DNA from: Deltaproteobacteria bacterium
GTDB taxonomy: Bacteria; Myxococcota; Kuafuiibacteriia; Kuafuiibacteriales; Kuafuiibacteriaceae
Direction: 5' to 3'
Length of the DNA: 64,000 nt
NCBI GenBank assembly: GCA_016703535.1
Contig: JADJBV010000002.1
Span: 124,001-188,000 of the forward strand
Part shown: in pieces, positions 48,580 to 57,424 of the stretch
Layout: each line of letters starts with the position of its first letter
How positions within the stretch are numbered: the stretch's first letter is position 1
Made by a program: the position numbers and the translations under genes
Notes under the pieces: generated by a model
What the model was told of the DNA's origin: nothing
Databases searched by the model: none
What the model saw: only the letters and a program-made list of their open reading frames with translations

Positions 48580-49105
48580 GCACCGAGACCCAGTAGTAGC
48601 GCTTCAGCGGGCGGCCCGGGCCGGGGACCTTGGTCTCTCGCAGCACGCCGCCGTTCCGCTCGATGACGCGGACGGACCCCAGGTTGTCGTCGTTGCAGGT
48701 GAGCAAAACCTCGGTGAGCCCGAGACCTCGGGCGATGGGCAGCGCTTGGCGCAACATCTCGGTGGCGACGCCTCGTCCCCGCTGAGAGGGCACGGTGTCA
48801 TAACCGATGTGCCCCCCCTCGACGTGTAGCGCCGGGGTGAGTTCGTGGTGGATGGAGATCCGCCCGACCATCTCGTCGCCAGCGATGGCCCAAAGATGCG
48901 TCTTCGGCACCTGGGCCTCGGTCCTCCGCTGGGCGTCGGCCAACCTCTTGGTCACGAAGGCTCCGAAGTCCCGGACGGCGAGCTCGAGATCACCGCCGAT
49001 CCACCAAGGCAGCCCCTCCTGCTGAAACTCCTGCGCCGCCCGCAGGAACGTCTCTCGATACCGCTCCGCCGGCGCCACCAGCGTGATCATCGAACGGAGG
49101 TTCAT
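48545..49105 (-). CDS. GNAT-family N-acetyltransferase
   Basis: A 186-residue GNAT protein. The acetyl-CoA loop is VPSQRGRGVATEMLRQAL near residues 109-126, preceded by a strand with GGHIGYDT and followed by LTEVLLTCNDDNLGSVRVIERNGG, the motif B segment of the RimJ/RimL-like group. It transfers acetyl groups to an amine, possibly an N-terminus or small molecule. An ATG at residue 6 (MITLVAP) is an alternative start. No neighbour explains its substrate. Confidence 0.9.
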   Translation of the reverse strand: MNLRSMITLVAPAERYRETFLRAAQEFQQEGLPWWIGGDLELAVRDFGAFVTKRLADAQRRTEAQVPKTHLWAIAGDEMVGRISIHHELTPALHVEGGHIGYDTVPSQRGRGVATEMLRQALPIARGLGLTEVLLTCNDDNLGSVRVIERNGGVLRETKVPGPGRPLKRYYWVSVPTGAATPRGSR

Positions 49106-49301
49106 GAGGTCGCCCGATGCCGTTGGCTCCGAGGTTCGGCGCGGCGGTGACCCACCACGGTCGAGGTCGAGCCGGTCACCCGTCGAGGCCTACCACTGGC
49201 GCGCGCCGCTTCCCAGGCCTGGCGGTGTTGGTTCGGGGCGAGTTGCTGGGGCCAACGACATCGGCTATCGAAACCCCGTGAGCCAGGGATCCAAAAGTCC
49301 A

Positions 49302-50120
49302 GTGTACGGCGCCAGCTCCGACGATCCTCAGCTGGCGCAAGCGTCGGTGCGGGCCCGCGCCACCTTCAAGTACCTCTGGCGGGAGTTGACCTGGGAGTAC
49401 CGGCGCATCGTGCCGGCGCTGGACCTCGCGGCCATCAAATCCGCCTTCAACGATCCGGGGGCCAACGTCGACGAGGTGGAGCACATGTGGCTCTCGGACC
49501 TCGAGTTCGACGGCGATCGGATCAGCGCCAGCCTCCTCAACTCACCCAACGCCCTCACCTCGGTGAAGCAAGGCGATCGGGTCACCCTCGATCGAGATCA
49601 GCTCGAAGACTGGATGTACGTGATGAGCGGTCGGGTCTACGGCGGCTTCACGATCCAGGCGATGCGGGCCCGAATGTCGGCCAGCGAACGCCGCGGCCAC
49701 GATCGCGCGTGGGGCCTCGACTTCGGGGAGCCCAGTCGGATCGAGCTCACGCCCAACTGGCAAGAGGTTGGAAAGAAGACGCTCCTCGGCCGCCTCTTTG
49801 GTGGCCCACCGTCCCCCGCCGATCCCGAGCTCGAACACCCGATGTCCGAGAACATGGGCCCGAGCCTGGCCGAAGCCGTCGCCTAAGATCCGGCGGCCTT
49901 CTTCGAGCTCGGCCCAAGCGGCCTGAACACGCTCCACAGCCTCGCCCTCGGCGGCAGCGCTGCTGGAGTGAAGGTGCTGCTCGCGGCCGGCGCCGACCCT
50001 CACCTCAAGACCACGTCCGGCAAGACCGCCCTCGAGCTCGCCACCCTCATGGGCTGGCCACGAGTCGTCGCGCTCCTCGAGGGCGCCCAGCGCCAAGGTG
50101 GGGGCCAATCCACAACCTGA
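49302..50120 (+). pseudogene. DUF2314-ankyrin protein interrupted by in-frame TAA
   Basis: From GTG 49302 the frame encodes a DUF2314 domain (FKYLWRELTWEYRRIVPALD, EHMWLSDLEFDG, DWMYVMSGRVYGGFTI) and then an EHPMSENMGPSL segment, and stops at a TAA at 49884-49886. The same frame continues without interruption for 77 more codons and encodes an ankyrin repeat (GVKVLLAAGADPHLKTTSGKTALELA), ending at TGA 50118. In my recollection of the family, DUF2314 and ankyrin repeats occur as one chain and a Lys-Asp-Pro follows this point, so AAA to TAA is the simplest change. The downstream part lacks its own start. Nonsense mutation, recoding or sequencing error are all possible. Confidence 0.8.
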
Positions 50121-50210
50121 GCAAGGCGCCCCGTTGGGTTCACGGTCCCAGAAGCTGGATTCGGCAGGCCGGATGCGGGTGCTGCTTGGGTGCGGTCGAC
50201 CCGCCGGGCC

Positions 50211-51293
50211 TTAGCCGCTGGGCCACAAAGCGGCGAGGCGCCAGCGTTCGGTCTCGACGCCGCGCACGTCCCGATCGACCTCTCTGCCCAACACCACCGG
50301 GATCTCTCGCTCTTCGACCACCGCGCGAGATTCGGGATCGAAGCGGCCGATCTTGACCAACACCAGGCGGGGTCGGAAGTGATCGAGGGGGCGTTGCCAG
50401 GCGGCTTTGGCCTTTTGTTCCAGGCCCCGGAGGCGGGGGGTGCCGAGGCCTTCCTTGAGGGTGGGTCCCCGACGGGCGCCCAAAAACACGGTGTCAGCGG
50501 CTTGGGCGAGATCACACCGGGCGGCGGCGAGCGGGGGCCACTCTTCGGCTTCGAGCAACTCGTCGCTCAAGAAGATTCGGCGGAGGCATTGGTTGCGGAG
50601 GGACCGGAGTTGGCTGCCGTGGCCGAGGAGGTGGTGGCGGACGGCGCGTTCGGCGACCCGCAGGGCCTCGTCGTCTTCGGCTTGGGCGCTGGTGCTGGCG
50701 ACCCAGGCCTCGTCCAGGGCGACCAAGGGCAAGGAGGCGAGGAGACCGCGGCCTTCGGCGGGCTCGAGCAACAAGGTGACCCGATCGAGTTGGAGGCGGG
50801 GCCCGTCGAGGCGGGCGGTCAAGATGCCGCGGCCCTGGAGGTGAAAGAGGGCGTCCAAGGCGTCGATCACGCCCTCGGCGGTCCCGGATCGGAGCTCGGC
50901 GGTGTCGTAGATGCGGCCGTCCATCGGGATGGCCGGGGCCTCTTTGACGAAGCGTTGTTGGAGCCCGGGGAGCAGCACCTCCCGTTCGTGGGCCAAGATC
51001 GAGCCGTCGGGCCAGTGCACCCAGACCACCGACGAGAGGTGCCCGGCCAGGAGGTCGAGGCGGCCGGTCAGCAGAGCCTCGAGGGCGTCCATCCCGTCTT
51101 TGTTGAGGCGGCGCCGATCTTTGCTCCAGGTCCGGAGCGGCGCTCGGGCCAAGGCCGAGGGGGACACCGAGGGGATGGAAGGGCCGTCCGGGCCAAAGAG
51201 GTGGGCCATCAGCCGCTGGATCCGTTCGGCCCGGCGCTGAAAGGGCGGCTGGGTGCCGCGAGCGATCGCTTCCCCCAACGCCGCTTGTTCCAT
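50211..51293 (-). CDS. Uncharacterised protein of 360 residues
   Basis: A cytoplasmic, Leu/Arg-rich protein; ATG 51293 gives MEQAALGEAIARGTQPPFQR. Longer upstream in-frame versions would overlap the gene at 51364 on the other strand and are rejected. It has a short segment DGSILAHEREVLLPGLQQR and a C-terminal part with basic helices. I find no motif that identifies a family. Confidence 0.5.
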   Translation of the reverse strand: MEQAALGEAIARGTQPPFQRRAERIQRLMAHLFGPDGPSIPSVSPSALARAPLRTWSKDRRRLNKDGMDALEALLTGRLDLLAGHLSSVVWVHWPDGSILAHEREVLLPGLQQRFVKEAPAIPMDGRIYDTAELRSGTAEGVIDALDALFHLQGRGILTARLDGPRLQLDRVTLLLEPAEGRGLLASLPLVALDEAWVASTSAQAEDDEALRVAERAVRHHLLGHGSQLRSLRNQCLRRIFLSDELLEAEEWPPLAAARCDLAQAADTVFLGARRGPTLKEGLGTPRLRGLEQKAKAAWQRPLDHFRPRLVLVKIGRFDPESRAVVEEREIPVVLGREVDRDVRGVETERWRLAALWPSG

Positions 51294-51363
51294 GGCCTTG
51301 CGGCGAAGGTTGACAGCCCGGCCCTGCTGGGTAAAGTCCCGGCCTCCTACCGGAGCTGATGAT

Positions 51364-51732
51364 ATGTCCATCCTTGCTGACTTCCTGAACGAAAACGGTT
51401 TCTCCGCGGCTGATGTCGCCAAGCGCTCGGCGTCCCTCGAGGCCTTCGACGACGCGGCCCGCGTCAAGAAGGTGGTGCGCCGCGAGGCTCGCCGCACCAA
51501 AAAGCCTTACAACGAGGTGGGCGCCGACAAGCCGAGCAAGCTCGGTCGTGGCGTTTCGGTGCGGACCGTGAAGTCCGCCCTCGCCGGCGACAAGATCCCC
51601 CGGATCGGCCGCAAGAAGATCACCAAAGCGGTGAGCTCGCTGCTCCAGAGCAAGAAGAAGGAAGCCGTGGATTGGCGGAAGCTCTTCGCCGACGTCGGCG
51701 CCAAGAAGGGCAAGTCGACCGCCAAGGCCTAG
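51364..51732 (+). CDS. Small basic Lys-rich protein
   Basis: A 122-residue protein starting MSILADFLNENGFSAADVAK, followed by a strongly basic middle (RRTKKPYNE, KLGRGVSVRTVKSAL, RIGRKKITKAVSSLL) and a Lys-rich end. Nucleic-acid binding is likely from composition. The gene is divergent from the 50211 gene, with about 70 bases between, and is followed at 32 bases by another small gene on the same strand, probably in one operon. No family recognised. Confidence 0.65.
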   Translation: MSILADFLNENGFSAADVAKRSASLEAFDDAARVKKVVRREARRTKKPYNEVGADKPSKLGRGVSVRTVKSALAGDKIPRIGRKKITKAVSSLLQSKKKEAVDWRKLFADVGAKKGKSTAKA

Positions 51733-51764
51733 TCGGCACTGGTTGAGCCGCGCGGGAGGCTTCG

Positions 51765-52280
51765 ATGGCAGACGACGATCGCCCGAAGAAGTCCTGGAGC
51801 GAGATCGACAAGGCCCGCGAAAAGTCGCGGGAACGTCGAGACCCCGACCAAAAAGATCGGCAGCGGGTCGAAAAGACCGCGGCCTACTCCAAGTACAAGT
51901 CCAACTTGGACAAGCTCTTCACCCCCGCCGGGGCGGGCTTGCCGGAGCACCTGCGGGCGCAGCTGGGCCCGGCTTCGCCTGAAGCCGAAGAGAAGAAGCG
52001 CCTGACCGAAGCCCTCAAGGCCAAACCTGGTGAGGCCACCCTGCGTCCATTTTTGGAGAAGGGGTGGCCGCTGCCGGCCGAACCACGAATGTTGATGGGC
52101 TTGCTCGACCTCAAGGACGAGTTGTTGTTGGTGCCGGTGCTGCAAGGGCTGCTGGAGATCGTCGAGGGCGGCACCAAGCCGAGCCGGATGTTGTTGCTCC
52201 AGCGCCTGACGGCCATCGAAAACTTCGCCGAAGACGACGCCGTCAAGGCCCTGATCGCCCAGCTCCGCGCTGCGCTTTGA
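51765..52280 (+). CDS. Uncharacterised helical protein
   Basis: A 171-residue protein: a charged N-terminus of about 50 residues (DDDRPKKSWSEIDKAREKSRE) that looks disordered, then a helical C-terminal domain with MLMGLLDLKDELLLVPVLQGLLEIVEG, HEAT-like in style. It lies 32 bases downstream of the basic-protein gene and its TGA overlaps the TTG start of psuG as TTGA. Function unknown. Confidence 0.65.
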   Translation: MADDDRPKKSWSEIDKAREKSRERRDPDQKDRQRVEKTAAYSKYKSNLDKLFTPAGAGLPEHLRAQLGPASPEAEEKKRLTEALKAKPGEATLRPFLEKGWPLPAEPRMLMGLLDLKDELLLVPVLQGLLEIVEGGTKPSRMLLLQRLTAIENFAEDDAVKALIAQLRAAL

Positions 52281-53241
52281 GCCTTGCCGTGGCCGTCGAT
52301 CCCCTCTCTCAGCCGCTGTTTTATTGCACCCCCGAGGTCGACGACGCCTTGGCCGAACGCCGGCCGTTGGTGGCCCTCGAGTCGACCTTGTTGGCCCACG
52401 GCCTCCCGCCCTCCGAACGGGCCCGGGTCGCGGATGAGTTGGAAGCGGTGGTGCGGAGTGAAGGGGCGGTGCCGGCGACCATCGCCATCGTCGACGGCCG
52501 TTTTTGCCTCGGCCTCGCGGGCCCCGAACGGGAGAGGGTGATCGCCGGCGGCGCTGAAAAAGCGTCGCTGCGGGATCTTTCGGTGGCCCTTGGGTTGGGC
52601 GGCGTGTGGGCCACGACGGTGGCCTCGACCATGGCCATCGCCGCCCGGGCCGGCATCCGGGTGTTCGCGACCGGCGGCATCGGTGGGGTCCATCGAGACG
52701 TGGTCGAGACCTTCGATGAGTCGGCGGACCTGATGGCGTTGGCCCGGTATCCGGTGGCGGTGGTTTCGGCGGGCGCCAAGTCGGTGCTGGATCTGCCGCG
52801 GACCATGGAGCGGCTCGAGACCTTGGGGGTGCCGGTCATCGGCTTTGGCACCCGAGAGTTGCCGGCCTTTATCACGGCCAAAGTGGCCTGCCGTTGGTGG
52901 CCAGCACCCACTCGGTCGAGGCGCTGGCCCGGGTGTTGGTGGCCCGCTTCGATCGGCTGCAGGAGGGTGGCCTTTTGGTGGTCCAGCCGCCGCCCCCGGA
53001 GCTGGCCCAGTCGCCGGTAGTGGTCGACGCCTTGATCGCCGAGGCCTTGGCCGCCGCCGCCGCCGCCGGGATCCGTGGTCGGGCGGTCACACCTTTTTTG
53101 TTGGCTCGCCTGGATGACCTTTCGGGGGGCGACGTCGTTCGCACCAACATTGCACTGGTCCGTAACAACGCCCAGCTGGCCGCGCGGCTGGCGGTCGCCG
53201 AAGTCGCGTTGGCCGAAGCCGACCGTCCGATGGGGGGTTGA
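52277..53241 (+). pseudogene. psuG: Pseudouridine-5'-phosphate glycosidase with frameshift
   Basis: The first 200 codons match PsuG (pseudouridine-5'-phosphate glycosidase): ALESTLLAHGLP, GGVWATTVASTMAIAARAGI, FATGGIGGVHRDVVETFDESADL and VVSAGAKSVLDL. PsuG cleaves the C-C bond of pseudouridine-5'-phosphate to uracil and ribose-5-phosphate. Near 52880 the frame changes: the family reading SGLPLVASTHSVEALARVLV continues in the +1 frame and runs to TGA 53239. One extra A in the GCCAAAGTGG run would restore it, so an A has been lost from a run or was misread. TTG 52277 (overlapping the previous TGA) or GTG 52289 are the starts. No PsuK kinase is nearby. Confidence 0.85.
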
Positions 53242-53287
53242 CCGCTTTTTAGGCCTGCCGGAGCATGGGCCTCAGCTCCCGCTGCTT

Positions 53288-53887
53288 ATGGTCGAGCCCC
53301 TCCCCACCCCTGATCCCACCGGTTTTTGGGCCTGGTTCTCCGAACACCAGCAATCGCTGCTGGAGATCATTCGGGGCCGTGGCCAAGGCAAGGTGACCGA
53401 TCAGTTCGACGCGGCCTTGACGCGCCACGGACTCCAGGTCGCTTACGAGATCACCGAGGGAGAGTTGGGGGGGGAGCTGACCTTTACGCCCGGAGGTGAC
53501 CCGGCGGTGGCCGCGTTTTTGGATCGGCTGGTGAAGGCGGCGCCGACCCTCCCGGCCTGGCGGATCCACAGCCGCATCCAGCGCAAGTCCCTCGCCCAAG
53601 CGAAGGCCTTCGTGAAGGCGCTCCATGGCGTCGACCTCACCGGGCTGCACCTGCAGGTCGCGACCCAAGATGGCCTCTATCACCTGCGCTTCGTCCACGC
53701 GGCTTTGGCCCAGCTCTCCGAGGCCCAACGTTTTGACGTCGCCGGCACTTTCCTCGATCACGCCTTGGGTGAGGCCATCGCCATGGGCTTCGTGGCCAGC
53801 GTCGGCTTCACCGACAAAGGTGAGGGCCTCGAGGTGGCGCTGGTGATCAACGAGATCATCCGCCGCGCCGCTGACCAGACACCCTGA
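53288..53887 (+). CDS. Uncharacterised protein related to FWxWF-type hypothetical family
   Basis: A 199-residue protein beginning MVEPLPTPDPTGFWAWFSE. The N-terminal WxWFxxxxxxxLEII pattern and the later ELTFTPGGDPAVAAFLDRLVKAAP and LPAWRIHSRIQ resemble a widespread set of hypothetical proteins in Bacteroidota and Myxococcota. No enzymatic motif is visible. It starts 46 bases after psuG ends and is probably in the same transcript. Confidence 0.6.
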   Translation: MVEPLPTPDPTGFWAWFSEHQQSLLEIIRGRGQGKVTDQFDAALTRHGLQVAYEITEGELGGELTFTPGGDPAVAAFLDRLVKAAPTLPAWRIHSRIQRKSLAQAKAFVKALHGVDLTGLHLQVATQDGLYHLRFVHAALAQLSEAQRFDVAGTFLDHALGEAIAMGFVASVGFTDKGEGLEVALVINEIIRRAADQTP

Positions 53888-53928
53888 ACCCACGTTGGGA
53901 GCGCTCGGCCCGAAGGTGTTGAGGCCTC

Positions 53929-54504
53929 TCAATTCGGGCTGTCGCTCGGCGCAGGGCGAACCGAGATCGGGACGGCCGCGCCCGGCGCCGACGGGTTGGA
54001 GGGCACCACCACCTCCGGCCCCGGGACCGAAGGCACCGAGGGATCGGTCTCGTCGGCCTCGCTGTTGTTCGAACTCCGTCGGGCGTTGTTGGCCGCGCGG
54101 AACTCATCGATGGGTTGGAGCGCCCGACGAACCATCTCGACGCTCTCCTTGTCGTCCTCGTCCAGGACCGCCAGCACGTTCAGCACGTAGTGATTCATGG
54201 TCCGCCGCACAGCCCGGACCTTCTCCGCCCGCTCCGGCGCTTGAGCCAGAGGGTTGGGCTTGGTGATGCCCAGGACCTCGCCGTACACCGCATGGGTCCG
54301 TCGGACTTGCTCCAGGTGATCTCGACCGGCGATCTCCGTGAACGCGGCCTCCAGCCCAAGCTTTCCGATCCGCTCCAGTCGGCTCTCACTCTCGGCCCAC
54401 TCCTGCCGGTACGGCAACTTAAGGAAGGTCAGCCCCTCGGGGAACAAGGCCTGCAGCAGCTCATTGGCCTTCGACACCTTGGGATAGTGCTCCTCCGGCA
54501 ACAT
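53929..54504 (-). CDS. Uncharacterised helical protein beside CRISPR array
   Basis: A 191-residue protein of long helices (NELLQALFPEGLTFLKL, VRAVRRTMNHYVLNVLAVL) with a Pro/Ser/Val-rich tail of about 55 residues. It starts at ATG 54504, only 10 bases from the truncated first repeat of the CRISPR array, so its own promoter region has been replaced by or overlaps the array. Helical bundles of this kind occur in many phage-linked genes, but nothing specific supports that here. Confidence 0.55.
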   Translation of the reverse strand: MLPEEHYPKVSKANELLQALFPEGLTFLKLPYRQEWAESESRLERIGKLGLEAAFTEIAGRDHLEQVRRTHAVYGEVLGITKPNPLAQAPERAEKVRAVRRTMNHYVLNVLAVLDEDDKESVEMVRRALQPIDEFRAANNARRSSNNSEADETDPSVPSVPGPEVVVPSNPSAPGAAVPISVRPAPSDSPN

Positions 54505-54513
54505 CGCGTAGCT

Positions 54514-54947
54514 GCGGCCCCATTGAAGCGCTCACACCACACCCCGGGGGGGCGCGCCTGGGCTGGATATCTCCGCCGACGATGATCGGCAGCCCCATTG
54601 AAGCTAAGGCGCGTACTTCGTGAAGCCTTGCTCCAAGGCCATCTCCGCCGACGATGATCGGCGGCCCCATTGAAGCAGGACCCAACCTCACCTCAACACC
54701 CGGGTCCCCCGGATATCTCCGCCGACGATGATCGGCGGCCCCATTGAAGCTTGGTCATTGTGCCGGCCGGTCGGCCGCCGACGGCCGTATCTCCGCCGAC
54801 GATGATCGGCGGCCCCATTGAAGCCCCCGCGCCGGGGCAGGTTGAGGATCGTGACCAGATCTCGGCCGACGATGATCGGCGGCCCCTCATGCAGAGCCGC
54901 AGCGGTGCGGCATCTTCGCCGACCATGGGCGGTGGCCCCAACTGTTG
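54514..54947 (+). CRISPR. Orphan CRISPR array, degenerate at both ends
   Basis: A 36-nt repeat starts at 54569, 54641, 54715, 54789 and 54859. Repeats at 54641, 54715 and 54789 are identical, that at 54569 has one change, that at 54859 is degenerate in its last 8 bases. A further decayed copy starts at 54912, and only the last 16 bases of a first copy remain at 54514-54529. Each repeat contains CGCCGACGATGATCGGCGG and ends CCCCATTGAAGC. Spacers are 39, 36, 38, 38, 34 and 17 nt and share no sequence. ATTGAAGC is a classic 8-nt crRNA handle, so transcription should run left to right. No cas gene is recognised in the window. Confidence 0.9.
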
Positions 54948-55067
54948 GAGCAAAGGCTGTTCCGGAGGGAGCTCTATGGGGCGCCGAGCTTCATGAACTG
55001 CCTGAAGTTCCGCGCCGCCCTGGTGGGCTTGCCGCTACCCCCGCGTAGCACGCCGCTGATCGCTCGT

Positions 55068-55132
55068 GCGTTCAGCTGCGGTCCCCGGGAGCGTAAGCCC
55101 CCGGGGCCGTCAGCTGCAACGCGTTGTTGGGC
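55068..55132. other. Integron attC-like imperfect hairpin
   Basis: The arms GCGTTCAGCTGCGGTCCCC and (reading the other strand) GCGTTGCAGCTGACGGCCCC pair almost perfectly, with single extra bases on one strand, the kind of extrahelical bases that direct IntI to attC sites. The element ends GTTGTTGGGC, close to the R' core GTTRRRY. No matching RYYYAAC box is seen at the other end, and no integrase is in the window. A cassette recombination site, or the remains of one, is the best reading. The surrounding 54948-55303 gap holds no gene. Confidence 0.4.
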
Positions 55133-55303
55133 GGCAACTTCGCTGCGTGGGTCGAAGGCACTCTTGGACCGGGTGACCCATCTCTTGCGCTGGGAGGGAA
55201 AGGTAGGCGCCTGAGCCGGGCCTGGCAAGCGGGCGTTGGGCTGGGTTACGATGGGTGCTCGGAGAGCACTTCGCCGGAAATTAAAGTATACTGGTAGTCC
55301 GCA

Positions 55304-56478
55304 ATGCCAAAGAACGACAAGAACCATTTCGAGAGTACCGCACGCAAACTTGGGCCAAACACGTAATTTTGGTGAAGTATATTTCCGCGTATTTCAACAT
55401 CATGAAGGCCACGCCGGACTTCAACAACCTCGTTTACGTGGACGGCTTTGCAGGGCGAGGAACGTACGACGGGGACGATGGAGAGGAAATTCCCGGCTCG
55501 CCGCTTCGGGCGCTGCAGGTATTTGCATCCGACGAAGAGCTGTCTTCGAGGGTGACGAGCTGCTTCATCGAAAAGGACGCCGTCCTGTATCAAGATCTCC
55601 AGCGGAGCCTCGATTCATTCTACGAACAGAACCAAGGGATTCGAAAGCCCCACTCCTACAACGAGGCATTCTCAACCGTGATGAATGCATTGCTGGATGG
55701 GGTCATCAAGGATGGTAAGACGCTTGCACCCGCGTTCGTCTTTATTGATCCGTGCGGGGTTGATGGGGTCGATTTTGCGGTCGCTGATCGCATATTGCGA
55801 AGCCAGAGGCGCGCCGAACTTTTCATCTTCTTCAATATCGAAGGCGTCCGCCGGATCTTGGGCCTGGGAGACAAGATGGGCCCGACGCTAGGGAACCTGT
55901 TGGGCTCAAAAGACCGAGCCGAGGAACTCCTGGGAATCGTACGAGCGCTCGACGGTGCGGCAAAGCGTGAAGAGGCGATCATTTCCTACTACGAAGGCTT
56001 GCTCCGCACCCAAACGCCTGCACGGTTCGTCGTATCGTTTCGAGTGGAGAAGGAGGACCGCCGTATAACGAGCCACTATCTGGTCCATGCTTCGCAACAT
56101 CCGTTGGGCTTTGGGATCATGAAGGACGTTATGTGGTCGGTCGGTCGGACCGCCGAGGGAAAGGGCGGGCTGGTACTGGAGCAGGCTAGTATTTCGGGCA
56201 TGGAGGCAATGTTTACGCCATCACAAGACGCGATTGAGGCGTCTGTCCTCGCCGAGTTGAAGGAGGGCGTGAAGCCCGTGAGCTACTTCTATACAACGTT
56301 GGCACAACTTCCGGACAATCGGCTTTGTGAGCGCGCATATCGCACTGCACTCCTTGCCCTTGAGGCCGCAGGAAAGCTCCAGGTTCTGGACAAGGGAGGT
56401 GTTGGACTCGCGCCAAAGCGGCCCATGCGAAATGGCGCATTGACGCTTGGGAAAGACTACTACGTGCGGCGAGTGTGA
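55304..56478 (+). CDS. tcmP: Three-Cys-motif partner protein TcmP, apparent N-terminal frameshift
   Basis: The uninterrupted part (from 55369) encodes 369 residues of the TcmP family: a Rossmann-like VDGFAGRGTYDG segment, a conserved VFIDPCGVDGVDF, and a basic C-terminus. TcmP occurs next to a three-Cys protein, as here, and is often in defence-rich regions; its activity is unknown but the fold suggests nucleotide or SAM binding. ATG 55304 gives MPKNDKNHF, and REYRTQTWAKHVILVKY follows in the next frame without a stop, so one C is missing near 55330; the family's usual start supports this. Base composition is lower in GC than the flanking genes, as expected for a transferred gene. A CTG start within the intact frame cannot be excluded. 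Confidence 0.8.
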
Positions 56479-56496
56479 GCAGAAAGCCATCGTCGC

Positions 56497-57255
56497 TTAG
56501 GCTCGTCTTTTAGCGGAAGATTGCGGCATCTGATCAAAGGTCTGACCCTCGAGCACTCTACCGCTTAGCTTCTTGTGCACTCCGCCCCATTGCTTGAAGA
56601 AGAAGGGAACGTCTTGACGTCGACACTGCCTCGCGATGTCGATTACCCAGGCTTTGTTCATCGGGCGTGCTCCTGGTCCCGATTCACCCCCGACAATTAC
56701 CCACCCAATTTTGGAGAGGTTCAGCGCGGGAAGGCTCTCCAGTAGTGGCTCGAGGGACAGAAACCGGACAGCAGCAGGCACCGTGCGAAGTAGGTCAATT
56801 CTTGATTCAAATCGACGCGACTCCACGCTGACCCCCATCCATACGTTGTGGGGCCACTGCAGGACCGAAGCGACCTCCGCAAGGCGCTCCGCTCTCTTTG
56901 TCAGGACCTGGAACGTGTGCCAATGAGCCCGACCCATCACGTCAAACACGGCAGAAATAAAGTCTAGGGGAACTGCTTCGTGAAATAAGTCGCTCATTGA
57001 ATTCACGAATATTAGTTTGCCGGCGCGCCAGGAAAGTGGTTGGCCCAAGGCCTCAGGGATGACTCTGACCTGCCCAGTCCAATGTGGGCCATCTTTTCCA
57101 AGTACGGTGAGCCCCTCGTACGGCCGACCGACGCCGCCAAATCTATGAGCAGTGCGCTCCGCATAGCAATTCTGGCAGCCTGGAGAAACACGTGCACAGC
57201 CTCGCACGGGGTTCCAGGTTGCTTGGGTCCATTCGATTTTCGAGTTGGAGCTCAT
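56497..57255 (-). CDS. Three-Cys-motif protein (DUF5131, phage Gp37/Gp68-like)
   Basis: A 252-residue protein beginning MSSNSKIEWTQATWNPVRG and carrying three Cys in GCARVSPGCQNCYAE (C-x7-C-x2-C), the defining motif. It also has IFVNSMSDLFHEAV, VLTKRAERL and GGESGPGARPM, matching the DUF5131/Gp37-Gp68 family, which resembles a radical-SAM fold. Members are found in phages and beside TcmP. The gene is convergent with tcmP, 18 bases apart, an unusual orientation for a pair. The start at ATG 57255 is preferred over a longer Arg-rich version. The role is unknown; a metal-dependent modification of DNA, RNA or a nucleoside is plausible. Confidence 0.88.
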   Translation of the reverse strand: MSSNSKIEWTQATWNPVRGCARVSPGCQNCYAERTAHRFGGVGRPYEGLTVLGKDGPHWTGQVRVIPEALGQPLSWRAGKLIFVNSMSDLFHEAVPLDFISAVFDVMGRAHWHTFQVLTKRAERLAEVASVLQWPHNVWMGVSVESRRFESRIDLLRTVPAAVRFLSLEPLLESLPALNLSKIGWVIVGGESGPGARPMNKAWVIDIARQCRRQDVPFFFKQWGGVHKKLSGRVLEGQTFDQMPQSSAKRRA

Positions 57256-57424
57256 GTTTCGCCTCGGCTGTGCGGCCCAATTCAGTATTCGAGCTGCATC
57301 TCGTCGTGCTACTGTACATCTGTTCAACCGAAAGGTAAAGCTCGTGTCGAATCTGGACTGTTATCAGAGGGCAGCACTGTACGTGAGCGCCAGAGCGAGC
57401 GCTTCTTCGCCCGACTTGTCTGTC

